From assembly GCA_013399875.1 (NCBI GenBank), contig VXAZ01018984.1:1852100-1916099 (forward strand): a stretch of DNA of 64,000 nucleotides, read 5' to 3'. The notes under the pieces are model-generated. The model saw nothing but the letters and a program-made list of their open reading frames with translations, did not search any database and was not told the DNA's origin. The position numbers were made by a program, and so were the translations under genes. Source of the stretch: Gymnorhina tibicen (taxonomy: Eukaryota; Chordata; Aves; Passeriformes; Artamidae). Positions 8,656-23,600 of the stretch are shown in pieces; position 1 is the first letter of the stretch; each line of letters begins with the position of its first letter.

Positions 8656-11600
8656 CTGCAAAAGAAAAGAAGAGGAAATTACTGCATCTTTTTATGTTTG
8701 AATTAGTAATTTTCAGCTTTAGCTCCAAGACACCAGGCAAAGCATCCATAAAAACATCCCATCATCTGCAGTGACCAGTTGCAGACTCTGACTAGGGAAG
8801 ATAAAGAGGATTATTAACTTGACTTAAATACTTCATAATATACTTCTGCAAAGCGTACATGGTGAAATAGCTTTTAGGTGCAGGAGACTTCATTAAGGAA
8901 ATGGTTAACGGAGGTTAGGACAGATTTATAAAATAGAAAAATCTGTACTTTAGGGGAAAAGTCAGAATTCGTATCAGACAGTGGAAAACGCTTTCAGTAG
9001 GTGGGGCAAAACAAGAGCTAACACCTGTCTTGAGCACAGGTGATGAATCTGGAAGCTCAGAGCCACCGAAGCACAGTACATGGCATGAAAAGTAAGCATG
9101 GGAAGGATTATAGGGGAAATAGAAATGAGCCAGATGTCACTCCAAGTATCATCTCTTCAGAAAAGAGCTGCTATTAGAAGTGACCAGTGGACAAAATCGG
9201 AATCATTCTTCTGATTAAATCCTCTCTCTGAAATTCAAATCCATAGTGCAATTCACAAAACACAAAGCAAAGGCTTGAATGGCTCCTTGTGCCATTATAA
9301 GTGTTTACCACTGCTGATCCCAAAGTTGATGCAAGAGTATCCACAAATCTAAAATAAGAAGTATTTCAGCTGGGACTCTCAATGCCCCAGAAGTTACTCT
9401 GTGAGCAACAGAAGTAATGAAATCTGACTTCCTGTATATATATTTTGACCACATTTGACAGGAAGTTAAAAAAGCAGCATAAGCCTCTTTTCTTTGGAAA
9501 ACAGACTGAAAAGTCCTCAAATTCCCCTCTGAGGTGTCTTTTAAGGATATAATACTGATACCTATTTACCTATGTAACTGTAAAATCCCACACTTTTTAG
9601 CAACCTACGACATTCTCTACTGTATTAATTTATCCTCACAGTGCTTCTGAGACAGACAGTATTTAGGGAAGACATCAGACAAATGCTGAAACATGCTGCC
9701 AGCCATGTCAGTGCTTTATTTAAAAACACATTAACACATTGGGGAATGTGATATTTGTAGCCTTCTACATATCAGGGAAATAACAGTTAAGAGAGAGCAA
9801 CATGTTAAGTCTCACTTCCAAAAGCATTGTAAGGCTCTAAATTTGAGGACTTAAAATCATACTTTCCCCTGTTTTTTTTTCCTTGTGTCCTATTATTGTC
9901 AGACAGCTGTGCTCAGAAACCATGCTTTAAACAACAGCTATAACTCCAAGGAACCCAGAAAACAAAACTGCTTTCAAATGATACTGATAGTTTAGATTCA
10001 GCACAAAAGTCTGGGCTTATATTTGTAATAAATGTGTTCAACAGAAAGATTCCAAAGGAAAAGCATGCATAGAAAATTACCTTTTAGGATCTGTGCTCAC
10101 ACAGTAACTTACATTACCATTAGTAATTAGCAGGCCCTCCTCTCCCTTTGTCATTTCTATTCCACAATTACAGAGTACACATGCATTTGAAACTGCATGG
10201 CTGACACCACCACAAACCTCCTTCCAAAGGCTGTAATTCTACATTTCCAGCAAATATACCAGCAGCCAGCCAAACCCCTCCCTGAGGTCTCCCATACCTA
10301 CGGAGCACATCTGTATTACAGGAAACAAGCTCCAAAAATAAAAAAGACAGATTAAGAAGAACAACAAGTAGAAAACCTGGAAGTAGGAAATTTCCAGCTG
10401 TCCTCTGGTGCTCAACCTTAATTTCCATTAGAAAGAGGGTAGATACCACTGGCACGTAAGTGTCTATAAATCAAAGGCCTGTTCAAACTGAGGGGAGCCC
10501 TGATCTGAGGGGATCACACTGCAATTAAAATTTACCTAAAATTTACCCAAGGGAAGAAATGTTCAAACTATGCTGAATCACATCACTCAACACAACAGCA
10601 AACTTCCAAAGAAATATTTTCTAAACAAGTTTGATAACATAATGGTGAGTTCTGCACCCTGCAGCACATTCATGGCCCAGCAGCTGGGTTTGAGTGGCAA
10701 ACACCATTTTCACCCCAGAAGACGAGACATAGCTGGTACAACTGAGCTCTGTGCTTGGGAAATTAAATATTGCATACGTACATTACACAGCTCAGGGCCC
10801 CACTTGTTGGCAGACTGTTCTTTTAGATTCTAGGAAGACTGAAGAAGGAATTACCACTCAATTACACCTAAGGCCACCATTTCTAGAAATCTTTTTTTTT
10901 TTTTAAATACAGTAAAAAGTAATTCTTCATGTTCAGCAGCTGTGGTGACTGTCACAGCAGGGAAAGCTTCTGCCCCACTCCAATCACCTTGTGCAAGAAG
11001 GGCTAAGATACCTACGTACATCACTGACTGCTTCTGTAGATATATGATATTAAAGAGGGTGCCATCCAAATGTAAAGCTGCTTTGAGCTCCAGTGATCCT
11101 GTTTTCTTTGCTAATCCATTTCTGAAGTACAGCATACAGCAGCATGCATTCCTTTAAAATGAAAACCACTTAACCACACAAACCCCATTCCCCTATCATG
11201 CACAGCTCTTCTTCAACCCAAGGCACAGCTTGTTTCTGAAAAAATACCCTGCTCAAGAGAAGACTTCTGTAGTGTCCCCTTTCTGTCATTTCTTCTCAGT
11301 CAACAACGATTACAGTGCTTAGCGCTTTCTCAGGCCTGCCTCATTTAAAAATACCTTGCTGCAGAAACTACACACTTGGCCTTAAAACTACAACTCATTA
11401 CTAGAGCAATCATCCCATAGGACTAAGGCTCCTCTTGGCAAGGGACAGGAGGGGAAAATACTTGTAGTATAAAAGATACAGAGCAGAGAACTAAACATTA
11501 AATATTTTCAGCAAGGTTTAACGAGTGTATAGCAAGACTGCACAACAAGACCAGCCATAGAACCACCACTAAAAGCTGTCACCTCTTAGGACAGTGGAAA

Positions 11601-14600
11601 GAGCAGCCAAATTGAGAGCTCAGAGTGGGACAGTGGCTTCCTCAGTACCTGCCGCAAGGCCTGTTCAGCACTCTCGCTCATGGAGGACAAGCACAGAGAA
11701 GGAGAATGTCTGAGCATCAGTACAACACCGAGTGCTATGGAATGACCACCCCAACTAAAATGGGCCAACAAAATCTACAGACTTACAACTTGCAGCGAGA
11801 TCTTCTGATTTCTCATCAAGAAACACCATCAGGTCAACTTGGCATTTGCAGCATTAGTTCTTACTTTTCTGTATTCTCCATAGGGAATAGCTTTGATACT
11901 GCCAATGTTATTATTTTCTAACTGCGCATACATAAAATTTGCAAGCAGCTCTTCCCAGAGACCCAATGCCATAAGCAGACTTTGCTCTGCTCTGGCAGCT
12001 CAAAAGTTTCACAGGTCTCAACCACAATGAGAGCAAGACTCACTTCCTCAGTAGTATTAGTTCATTGCATGGGTGCCACTAACTTCAGCAGACAGTGATT
12101 TCCACATCTTCATGGAAACTGGCTGTTTTGGGAGCAAATCTAACCTACATGTTGCCTGGCACAAGAGGGCCTCCCTTTGACATGGACTGTCAATCAGAGT
12201 AAAAACCTCAAAAAGCAACATAAATGAGGATTATTGAGGGCAACGGTACTCTCACTGCTAAAACCATTACAGCACCAGAACTCACTTCGGCAGAACTCAG
12301 TGATGCTGGCCAATTTTTCATCAGGAAATTCAATTAAAGCAACCAAATGTGCTTGCAAGCCCTCTGTGTTTAGAAATACCTCTGGGTTTTTGTAACAATC
12401 CCTATGGGCTGAGCTGATCGCAGAAATACAGAAATATTTAGCACGCTTAAGGTTAGCCTGGAATTTGAAATTTCAAGACTGTTTCCCTTAATTATGCTGT
12501 GAGAAGCAGAACGATCTTGTGGCCAGAATGCAGGGCTAGGAGTCAGGGGGTCTTCTCCCCATGAATGCTTCCCAGTGTTCTGAAGGCCACAGACGAAAGG
12601 TGCACCAAGAAGTAGCTCTATCCCCATTTTTACCTCAGCAAAAGAACCATTTGCACATACAGTGCAATACAGTATTTTGGGAGTACCGCTTCTCTTTGAT
12701 GTGAATCCGTGATTGGTCAGGACCATAAAAGACAGACAGTCCAGAAGCCACAGCATGAATTAGAGGGCAGAGAGTGCCTTGGAGTCAAAAAAACAGGGAC
12801 ATTAAGTAAGGCTGGCACTTTGTTACAGTGGGAGAGAGAGATAGGGATGACAAGGGCTGTGTTAACGTGACTTTTTGTGTTCCTTTTATACTTGGTGGGG
12901 ACAACGGGTGCCCCACTTTTCTTGAGGAAGAAAACACTCAGTTTTCCTCATGCTTTCTCTCCCCTAAAATCGGATTTTAAAAATTGTAAAAAGCCTTGAT
13001 AAGAGCTATCTTGACAAGTTTTCAGGAAGCCTTCCTTCTAGCAGTACTGCCAAGGAATTTTTATTGTGTAAACACCATTTAAACTATCTGAAACACTTCT
13101 CCGGAGTGAAATTCCCATTTACTGACTTTTAAGCAGTCTCCTTCAAGAACCAGAAATTTAATAACACTTGGCTCCAAGACTGGCAAAATTTCAGTGCCAG
13201 GCAATGTGATTATTCTTTCCCTGGTTATTGGGAATATCTGCCTCAACAACAACAGACATACACAGCCAGCATATGTCTCTCTCAATCTCAGATCCTACTC
13301 TGCTTCTTCCCATATGTGCCCTTATCCAGCTGCAAACTCTTCAAGCTTTGCCTCCAACCACTTGAATTATATTGTTATGTGCTGTCAATAATATAGCCTG
13401 TAACAACTGGGAAATAAAAATATTGGCACAGCCTAAGGCAAATTGAATTGAAGATTTAAAAAAAAAAGAAATCCAGCGGATATTGTTCAGATTACATTAT
13501 TCATTTTCTTACACAATTCAATTAAATAGAAAACTTTGCCTTTTCTTTTTAACTTACCAGATGGTGCCTTAGCATTTATATTCTATGGCACTTTAATGGA
13601 AAGACTGTGGGATTTGGGGAAGCACAATGTACATGCACTAGTGAAAACACCTGAATGTGAAAATGCTAGGGTTCTATACAGATTCCTATCAAGTGATGCA
13701 AAGCTTAACTTAAAATATTAGCAAATCTAACCTTGGCAGACTGAGACAATTTTTTCCCCCCATTTAAAAACAGGAAGTTGAGATGGGAGCAAAGGTTAAA
13801 CTCACCTTCTTGCACCAACATTACATTTAGCAGCTATGACAGGTGCAAGACTACTTCCCTAAATGCCATTATTCTGTCTGAGGCTGGAGCAGCCAGAAAG
13901 ATTCATCCAGAATAATGACAGGTGAGAGAGAACCACGGCAATCAACATCTATGGACCAAGAGAGACAAACTGAGAACAGGGATGGAAACAGGAAAAAGGA
14001 AACAAAGCAGAAAAGAGAGGAAAGAGAAAGGATAAAGAAGAGACAGGATTAGAAAGTGAGACAGGCCGGGTGGAGAAAGGAGAGACGGATAAAACCTTCA
14101 CTAATGGAAGCAGCACTTTTTAGTAGACATTAATTTAACAGTTACTTTAATGGTTGATACTAGCTGTATGTCAACTTGATTGATGCGTTGTCACTTTGAT
14201 AGTTAAGGTTATTGGTAGAGCTGCAGAATTGATGTATTATTACTTTAATTCTTCATTTGGGGGCTTTATTAGGGCATATGGGAATTTGAATTGAGTAACT
14301 AAAGAACCTGAATTGATTCACTGGAATCTGATTTCAGCACAGACACGGGGGTGCCTGATACAAAAAGAAGAGGCCCATGTCAAGGCACTTGGGAGGTTTC
14401 AAATGTAGAGATTGGTCTGCACTTGGCATGAAAAGAGCCATCCATGACATAACCTACTGGGAAATGTTATGAAATGACCATTAGGTTCCTACATACATCC
14501 AGTTACTGCCTTATTACTTGCATACTCTCCCCATTTTTTCTGCCAATCCACAGCCTACCTGAGGGTGAGAGCCCTGCAGGGCACGGACAACGCCTGTGAA

Positions 14601-17600
14601 ATAACCAGGATACAGCGGAACAAATCAAAACAAATGTGTTTAAGGAAATGTGAGCTTTGCCATTGGAAATCTACAATTAGGTTTTCCAAATGCAATCCAT
14701 GCAACCTTTTTCCCCAGCTTCAAACCTTACTTGTCTGATCACATGGAAAAAGTTACAGTTGAAACATTTCTCCACAGATGCCAGAGTCCAATTCCGTACT
14801 TGTTCTGGGACAATCCAACTCTCCAGCTGAAAACCTCAGCTGAGGCTGCATTGCACCAAATCATGGGGGCTTTGCCACCACTTCTTGAGTTCTCTTTACT
14901 CAATGAGAGAATTTTAACATTGCCCTCACACACAAACACAACACACAAGGAACAGCTTCATGAAAGACTTTCTTGCTGCATGCCAACACAACCCTTGCTG
15001 TTCTGCATCAGAAATGTCTCTCTGAGACATCAAATCTTTTCCACCATGCACTCCATTTTCTTTCCTGTACACAGTTTTATGTCTGCTGAAGATCCCTATC
15101 AGTCATGTTTTAAAAAACTTAAATTAAAATAGCTGGTGTTAAGGACTTTAAAAAGTGCAATCATTTAGCTAATTCATCTTTAAAAGGTTTCCCACCTAAC
15201 TTGATTCAGACATGATTTGCCTGCAAGGCAGCTCTAATAGGAAACAACAAGAATGATTTTGTAAAGTAGGTGCTGGTAGGGAAGACCCCAGTGGGGACCC
15301 CAGACCACTTTATGTTGAACAAAAAAAGCAGAACTGAAGTCTGGACCACGCTTGCTGTTTACTTGTTTGGAAGGAGACAGAGGACAGGAATATCCTATTA
15401 TACATACTAAAAAAAGTATTATTATTTTTATATTATTATTTTTTTATTATACATAATAAAAAAAAAAATATTTTGCTGAGCTTCCCATTCTGCAACTTCA
15501 GAATTTGTATTACAGTAGTCACTGGCAAGAGGTTTAAAAACAAAAACCTTTCCTATCAGTTTGAAGTCCCTGTGCATTTGCTGAAGGGCAGATCCATGGA
15601 AGCTCATTGAGAACACAGTCTTGAGCACAGGAATCACCTTCTGGATGTTCATATGTAGTGATATATTTGGATCCATAAAAATCATTAATCACAGGCCTTC
15701 ATTCTGCACCTCAGTGAATATTCCTTTTTCTACAGGTACATGCACACACTAATGCAAACCTTGATCTAAATCAGTAAAAACACTGTCTTTTTTCCTCCAT
15801 TGTTCACCTGATTTACCTGGCACTCTGTTTGCTTGAAAATCCTTAAACAGATTTTTTTTTTTTCTTTAAAGGAAAACCCATGTGTTATTTTACAACAAGA
15901 CTTCACATTTTAAAAAATACAGTTTCATAGGCCAACGTGTTCTCTTCTGTTACTGAATAACCTTTTTTTTTGGTACTACAATACATTTAAATGATGCTGA
16001 AAAATCATACCAATTGGAAGAGTCTATTCACCCAAAAATCAAAAGCCTGCCTCACAGTGCTAAGGATATGTTAAGTAGCTTCTTCATACCAGAAAATATC
16101 TCCATCACCAACTGTGTGCCATCAGCAATGCTGGCAGAATAGCAGTCAGGCTTGTATTTTTATCCAAAGCCATTTTAGCAGTTTTGTCAATTTGTTTTTC
16201 ATTGCTTTATATTTACTCAAGCAGTACTTACCATCTTCAAATATTGCTCCTATCTGAAATGACAATTCAGAGCTGTGTTCTGCTTCACATGGATAAACTG
16301 CTCTTGCTTTTCGGTGGGCAACACTGAAAAATGAAATTATGAATTATAGCAACTTTTTACTATTATGAAGACACTCTTAACCGTTCTCTCTCCATTCACA
16401 TTTGGAGATGACTAAAACTTTAAACACAATCTCACATGCATCATTACAGGCTTATAATTCATGTACCCAGCCAAAGCTGAAGCTTCACAGCTTACTGTTG
16501 GCATTTCTGAATATCATACTCCCAACTTTCTGCACACTTATTTTTATGACAAACTCGACTTTCAACTACAGTTAAATTTTTTTCAAGTGCCAGTCAGCAA
16601 TGAACTCAAGAACAGGCAGAGCATATTATACTTCAAAAATTCAGCCATAATAAGAAATAGGATTTTGTTATCAAGTGTTGGGAAGAATTTGTGAATATAC
16701 CCAACTACTTCACTTAGAAAAGCAAGTATTACAAAACTTGAAGGAAAAAGCTAAGATGGTGAAGACCTTCAAAGAAAAAACTCAAAACACTTCAAAACAT
16801 GGAAAACAACATGGAAGGAAGCAGAAACAAGATGGAAGGAAAGCTGGACAAAAGAGTGAAAAGAATGAAACCACAGGGAAAGGTAAAGACAGAGGAAAGT
16901 CTTTCAGAGGCAAGAAGGCTAGGATGAGAAGCTTAAATTTGGCAAAGGTGGAAGAACCTGTATTTTAAAAGACTCTAAGAGAAACACTGCAGGAGAGAGA
17001 CACTATGAGTTGTCCACCCAAAACAAAGCCCTCCTGTATTAACCAACAAGCCACTGGCTCAACCTGTTTGCCTTCCACCAAGGAAGGCGTTCAAAGGAAA
17101 AATAAGATGAAGAAGACAGTTCTTTTATTCTGTCGGAATTGCTACGGTTGCATTTCCCGGTTTGAGATTATCATCCACATGCCACAGGAGACTATTTTTA
17201 TAAAGATACAGAAAAAGGAGGCAAATAAATAGCCAGCAAAAGTTGAAGCGCACACCATACCTTTCCACTGCTCTGTCAGTCCCAGTGGCAGGATTGGGGA
17301 AGAAGAAAGTGGGCAGTGCAGCATTTGTGGCAGCCGGGTTAGCAGATGGAATATTCATCCACGAGACCATTGATGGGCGGCTTTGAGCAGGGCTAAGAGG
17401 AAATATATTTAAGGCAGAATTAACCATGTGAATAAAATTTCTTATCGTACCACAATATTTAAATCTTAATAACTGGACAACCGGTTAGATCTTCAACTTC
17501 AAAGCAAATCATATTGTCAGGCTGATTTTGCAGAAATGGCCATCATATAATTCTGCACTCCTCCTTGGAAATCTTTCTCCTACATGCCCTACATCCTAAG

Positions 17601-20600
17601 CTAAGAAGAATTACCTGAGATGCATGACATAAGCAATAAAAAGGCAAAATTCCCCATTCCTTATCTAATAAAGACAGACAAAGTGAAACTGCATAGAGCA
17701 GGCTATTATTTGAGCTGCCACCCTGCCTTTACAAGTTTTGATGAATCTATTTAAAAATCTCCTCAGTGCTCTACAAAGGGAAGATGTATGCCTGGGAAGA
17801 TTTCTAAAGAGGCTGCAACTATTACAACATTGGGATCACCATGCTGGCTCTGGATTGAGATCTCCTTCATGGAGCTGTGCAAACACTGCCTCAGTGGCTG
17901 CCCTCACCAACACACTGCTCAAACACACACAAAGCTCATGGCTGAACACAAAGTCGCCACAAGAGGAGAAGAAATAGCAGGCAAAATTTAAAACTATTAT
18001 TAGTAAACATACAAAGTTGTCCCCAACATAAAGGACATTCCTAATTTCACACCTTAAAGAACTAAAGCATTCCAGCACTGGAAGGCTTTCTTTCATTGCA
18101 TGGACAAAACAACAAATAGGCCAAACGCTGACTGTCAGCATGTCTTTGGAATGAAGAGCTGGACTTCAAGCAGTTTCTAAGCAGAAACAGAATTAAAATC
18201 ATTCACACACTGCAATCATCACTCAGAAGTACAGACTTCCCAGTACAGCATTTATGACTTTGTCTTACTCCAAGATTAACCTCATAGGTAGCATAAATCT
18301 GCAAAGTACCACCAAAATCTAAGTATCCAGTCAAGAAGGTTTTTGTGGGGGTCTAATCAAGATGGATTGACCACAAGCAAAAACAGGGATCAACAATCAG
18401 CCCAGTTATAATTGAAAATAGATAAAAGAAAGCAGGAAAAGTAACTTAGATAGCTTATTTTAATCTTACTGTACACTGGGATGTTTAATTTCTGGAAGAA
18501 ATTATCCCTATTTTTTGGTTTGCATAACATGATTTACATTCAAATTCAACTTTTACAAACTCATTCTCATAGCCAATATATATCATAGTCATTCTAGCAA
18601 TTACACAGTTAAGCAGACATTTATTTTGATTATTAGATTTTAAATTTAGTACATTATAAAAGGGTGAATGTCACATTCCTTATTACAAGACAATGGCTTT
18701 TCCTTTGGAAATGTGTCAGACAGCATTTGAATAAAAACTGGAATTCACAGTTTATAAAACAGCATTCTACAGTTAATTCCACTAGTAAAAATGAACTTAA
18801 GTGTGTTGGAATCATAACCAGAAGGGTTTATCAAAACATGCTCAGCTTTTAAAAATTATCACATTTACCAAATGAGGGAAGGAATCATATGTCTTAAACT
18901 GAATGATGAGCTAGATTATGCTGAGTAGAAACATATTTCATGCTTAACTTTGGGAAGAGGATATCCAGCCATTTTTTCTGCATGGGAATCTTCCACTGCA
19001 CAATTTTTTACATCTTCCAGTAATGACATACATTTAGGAACAGCATCTATAAAATTCAGGGATTTTCTATTACTTGAACTTGTCCTCTTCCTCCCATTTT
19101 TACCTAATAATTGAAAATTTTTCCTCAATTAAAACAAAAACCTTCAGCTAAAAGTGGCTTCATTCAGAGACAAACCAAAAAAATAAACACCAGCATTTGG
19201 ATCATTTTCTCTAAATACTGAGGATAAAACAATTCTCAATGGTACTGCAAAGTTTACACAGTTTGCCAGAAAGTAAATTATTTCTTCATCATTACCCACA
19301 CATAATGTCTACATGCAGAATTAATTTTAACTCAGCAGGTGAACACAAAGCAAAAGTTTTTCAAAAGTGAATTTTAAAAAAGTATCCTTGCATAGACTAA
19401 ACTCTTCTACTTAAAACAAACCTGAGACTTAGAGAAAAAATATTTTCCTTGCTATTTATTAAATTCAAATCAGTCTCATGGCAGGGGGGTTGGAATGAGA
19501 TGATCTTTAAGGTCCCTTCCAACCTAAGCAATTCCATGATTCTGTGATTAAGACTGGTGTTAGGCTCATTTCTGAAACCTGTAAAACTACTGAAAATACA
19601 AAAATAACACTCCAAGTATATTGACACAGGAGTATTAAAATGTCTCTAAGGCAAACTATTTATAATTCAAGAATATTCTACCAAGTGGTCTTCTCTAGTG
19701 CACATCTCAGATGTGTGGTTTGCTTTTCAACAAGTGAATATTAAACCTTGCATTTATTAAATATTTCACTGATAGATGCATCACATTAATCTCTGCAATT
19801 TACTCCATCAGCTCTAGAACAACACACACCACCTGCACCTCAGACACAGAATTAATGACTTCAAAGCAATGCTCAGAACAGAGAGGACACAAAAGGAACC
19901 CTCTGACCCAGGGAAGCATTGGTCATTCATAAGAATACTCAGAATAAATACCAGATGGTTCCTTGCTGAGACTTGGAGAGGAAAGAAAGAGGGGAAAAAA
20001 AATAAAAGAGAAAAGGTGTGCACATAAAGGAATAGAAGATGAAATAAAATGTTCAGCTCCATGCCACAGCATGTTAATTTCTCAAGTTACAGAGACTCAA
20101 CAAGAAGAGTAATCTATCACCAAGTAAGACTACACTGTCCTTTACCAGACAGGATTATACAAAAGCATGTTAAAATTGGCAGGTTTTCTACAAATTCTGA
20201 GCCGCTCCAACAGTTCTAGTGGAAAAACACTCCAGAAGTACAGGTATGTGGAGTGCTGGGCTGCTCCCTCCCCCACTTTTTTGATGAATTCCCTTAATAC
20301 TTTTCAGCTGTGGGGAAAACACTGCAGCAGAATTTGCCTGTCAGTTCAGGCTCCTGGTTACCCAGCAAGAGATCATGCTCTACGATCCAGCAGGAGACAA
20401 AAAAAACCAACACATTTTTCAATAGCAATAGTTGCACCATTTTAAGATGAAAGAAAAAAAAAAAAAGTTGATCGCTTTAACTATTAAGCACATTCTAGAA
20501 TTTATGGATTTGGTTGTGAGGGGTTTTTTTTATTTATTGTACTTGGTTACCTCAGGAACCACTTAATTCTTGTTATTGAAACAGAAGGTTTTACTCAATA

Positions 20601-23600
20601 AGAAAAATAATTTCCAATGTTGAGGCGTGTAAGCAACAAAAGGTTAGATTTTATTGTTTTTTCCTTGAAAAGGTTCTTGTCATAGCAAGGCTACCTTGCT
20701 ATAAAGCTTTGCACACCTTGTTTATCAAGATGATGCTATATTAGAAAGTATTGCACATGTTATCACATACCATCTCAACTTTAAGAAGGTATGTTGAAGA
20801 AATCCTTTCTCCCAAGGCTAAAATAAAGGCGATGCATTTCCTGTGGGTAGGAAAAAAACCCAAAAAGGCTGACATAACCATCTCTCTTTGAGGAAAAAAT
20901 GCTATTGTCTAGCATAGTGAACGATGGGAAAGGGGAGGAGGGGAGAATGGCTTTACTGAAAATAAGCTAGAGATTTTGTACTGATATTCAGAAAGAAACT
21001 TCTGAAAACAAGATTTTATTGGATGTTTATCTGGCTGGTTCCTAAGGTAACACAGCTAAAGAGCAGCCTCTTATCTTGAGAGCAAGGAAGAGAGTCTGTG
21101 AAAAGAATCTACACTGCAACTCTTGAGAAAAAAAAGGGTTGTTTCATAGACAAGTTTGGCAGCACCACGGCTGTCGTATCGCTGTGTCTGGCTGACAAAC
21201 TCAATGAAAGCGTTCCTGAAAGGTTTCATTACAAGATGACAGTGTGTATCAAAGGGTGTTGGCTATTTCTGATTCCATATGCAATCCAGTAGTGACCACC
21301 GCCACGTCTTCCTGCACGTTTAAAACCCCTGTGCCTTGGGGAGTGGGGAGCAGAAAAATACATGGCCAAAATTCTAGAAATTGTAGCTACAGCAAAGCTG
21401 GAGACAAACAGAAGGCCAGAATTTCCCCATCTGTGTTCCCCCTGAAAAGAAACTCCATCCTCAAAATTTAAAGTATGTGACATGCACGCAGCATTCCTGA
21501 ACCCTCATTTATACAGAGCACATCAGTCAGCACTGAAATAGAGGTTTTGTTAACTTGGATTGTGAAGTCTCAGTGAAGCAGCTAACACATTAGTGAAATG
21601 ATCTTTCACGCCAGTCTGGTAAATCCAAAGCTAATGTCTACAACAGCTGTCCCAAGTTAAAGCATTTTTAAATGATAATTCAGACGAAGCAAAAGTGAAG
21701 TATGTGCATCTATAAGCTTAGAGCTCACTGCTGTTCCTTTCAGGGGAAAAAAAAAAATGAGGGGGCTGTGTTCCCTGGAAGCATGCAAAGAAAATAAAAG
21801 AAAAAGAAAAAATATTTTTAAAAAGGAAACTTTAGCTCATCCCAGTGGTTGCATCCACACCTCTCCCTGCCCTGAGCACACACACCACTTACCCTGTGCT
21901 CACACAGCAGTGCTGCTGTCAAGCTCACTGGCAGCCAAGGAGATGGCAAGGTCTGTTTTGTACGAGCCACATGACTAAGTTATATTATGCCTGTCTCAAA
22001 GAAGCTGCAAAATGAGGGCTCTTGCTCTGCTTGCATAACGAAAGGGTACAAAAAGAAGTGCCTGCTCCGCTAAACCCACTCTCAAAGTGCTGAGTCACTG
22101 GAGAGGTGGCAGCTGAAACAAAAACTAACTGCAGAATAAGCACAATGACCCAACAGCTGCTAGAGCACCTTCTTTTAATAAAATAGGATGATGACATTAG
22201 ATATTACACAAAGTTTTCAAGACAGTGAAACCGAAGTCACTCATCATTTATGTAAAACTGCAAATTCACACCACGGCCAGAAAGTACAAAAAAGAAAGTA
22301 TTACCATTTTAAGGAAACCAGACATGCAGTCTACTGATGTAGATGTAACAAGGCTGATGGGAATTCAGTCAGCAGTCAAACAAAATTAATAACTATCTCC
22401 AAGGCTTCTGTTATGTGCATAACACCACTATCTCTGCCTGCCCTTGCCATCTGATGGCTCTTTTAACATCAGTTTTCTCACCAGCAATTTGAACAGCTTG
22501 AGATTTCATGAAGAATGAGTAACTTCTTCCCAGCCCAGTCACAAAGGATGCTGCATAACACCAACCTTGTCACCATTTTGGAAGCCTCTGTGCATATTAA
22601 AAACCCCAAAACTATGCCCCACAGTGTAGCACTTATATACCCTTGAGCTGGGTAACCAGGAGAACCAATTAAGAAAAATTCATAAAAATAAGGGCTTTGA
22701 GCACCTTTGGTATTTGGACTGTCAGGGGTGTACCTTGCATGTTCCTATAGAAGCATCCAAGGTGGGTTTTCAGTTTGGAAACTATGAATCTTACTATTCT
22801 TAGCCCAGAAATGTAATTGCATTCACAAGCCCTGCACCCATCCACCCACTAATGAAAATGTTTGAGGCACAGGAATGCTTTCCCATCCCCTCCAACTGCA
22901 AAATCCCAAAGGCTTAGAGAGGGAAAGAACAGGCAAGATAAACAGACAGACAGTATAATCTTGAGGAAGACTATTCCATATCCTGCATTATAACTTCATC
23001 CAAAACAACCATCAAAAGTCACCACGTTCCAGCTCCCTGGGAAACCCGAACACCCTGCAGTCTCAAATCCCAAAAATGAACTCTCCAGCTAAGGAACAAG
23101 ACATTAGTTTTCATGATTTGAATGAAAAAGTGATCATGCAGTAAGTGTAGGGGACTTCCAACAAAAAAGGGAAGACTGACCCAATTCTGGAAACCCAGCA
23201 CTGTGAGGGGTAAGTCTGTAAGGTCTGTAGATAAGCCCTGGCACAGGACATTGTACTGTAAGCACAAAGAAATCTCGTGACAACAAGGGGCCACTTACAG
23301 CAACAAATCTTTCCTTATCAGAAGGAGGTCCTCAGAAAGATTAATTACAACACATAGTGAGTCCAGAGAATACCAAGTGTTCAGCTTTTTTGGTTCATTC
23401 TGAGGTCAAGTGAAAACAGACATAAGGCAGCCCACAGTATTTTAGGACATGACTTGTAATCCACCTTTCGACAAATCAGTCATTGCAATAAGGGAAATCT
23501 GCACTAATCCATCAGAGGTGAGCTGCCATCACAGCCAGAACTCTGGCAAAGGCTGATTAGGACAGGCCTCACATCAATAAATGATTCTGTAAGTAAATTC

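Larger units (their letters stand above)
8656..16231 (-). other. ARHGAP10 intron splitting the SH3 domain (7.6 kb)
   Basis: Non-coding. It holds a purine-rich tract at 13955-14095, a homeodomain/PBX-motif block at 14101-14330, the longest open frame of the window at 14650-15132 (plus strand, judged chance) and an AT-rich duplicated repeat at 15396-15472. I see no interspersed element with confidence in the rest. Confidence 0.85.

Noticed and set aside
12370..12756. 128-codon minus-strand open frame
   Set aside because: Intronic, with no recognisable domain, and not needed to join the SH3 exons.
14650..15132. 160-codon open frame on the plus strand, the longest in the window
   Set aside because: It opens with GTG rather than ATG, lies antisense in an intron and shows no domain or family similarity. 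One frame of this length is expected by chance in 64 kb on six frames.
16675..16968. Lysine-rich plus-strand frame
   Set aside because: Produced by the purine-rich tract; its composition is purely that of A/G repeats.
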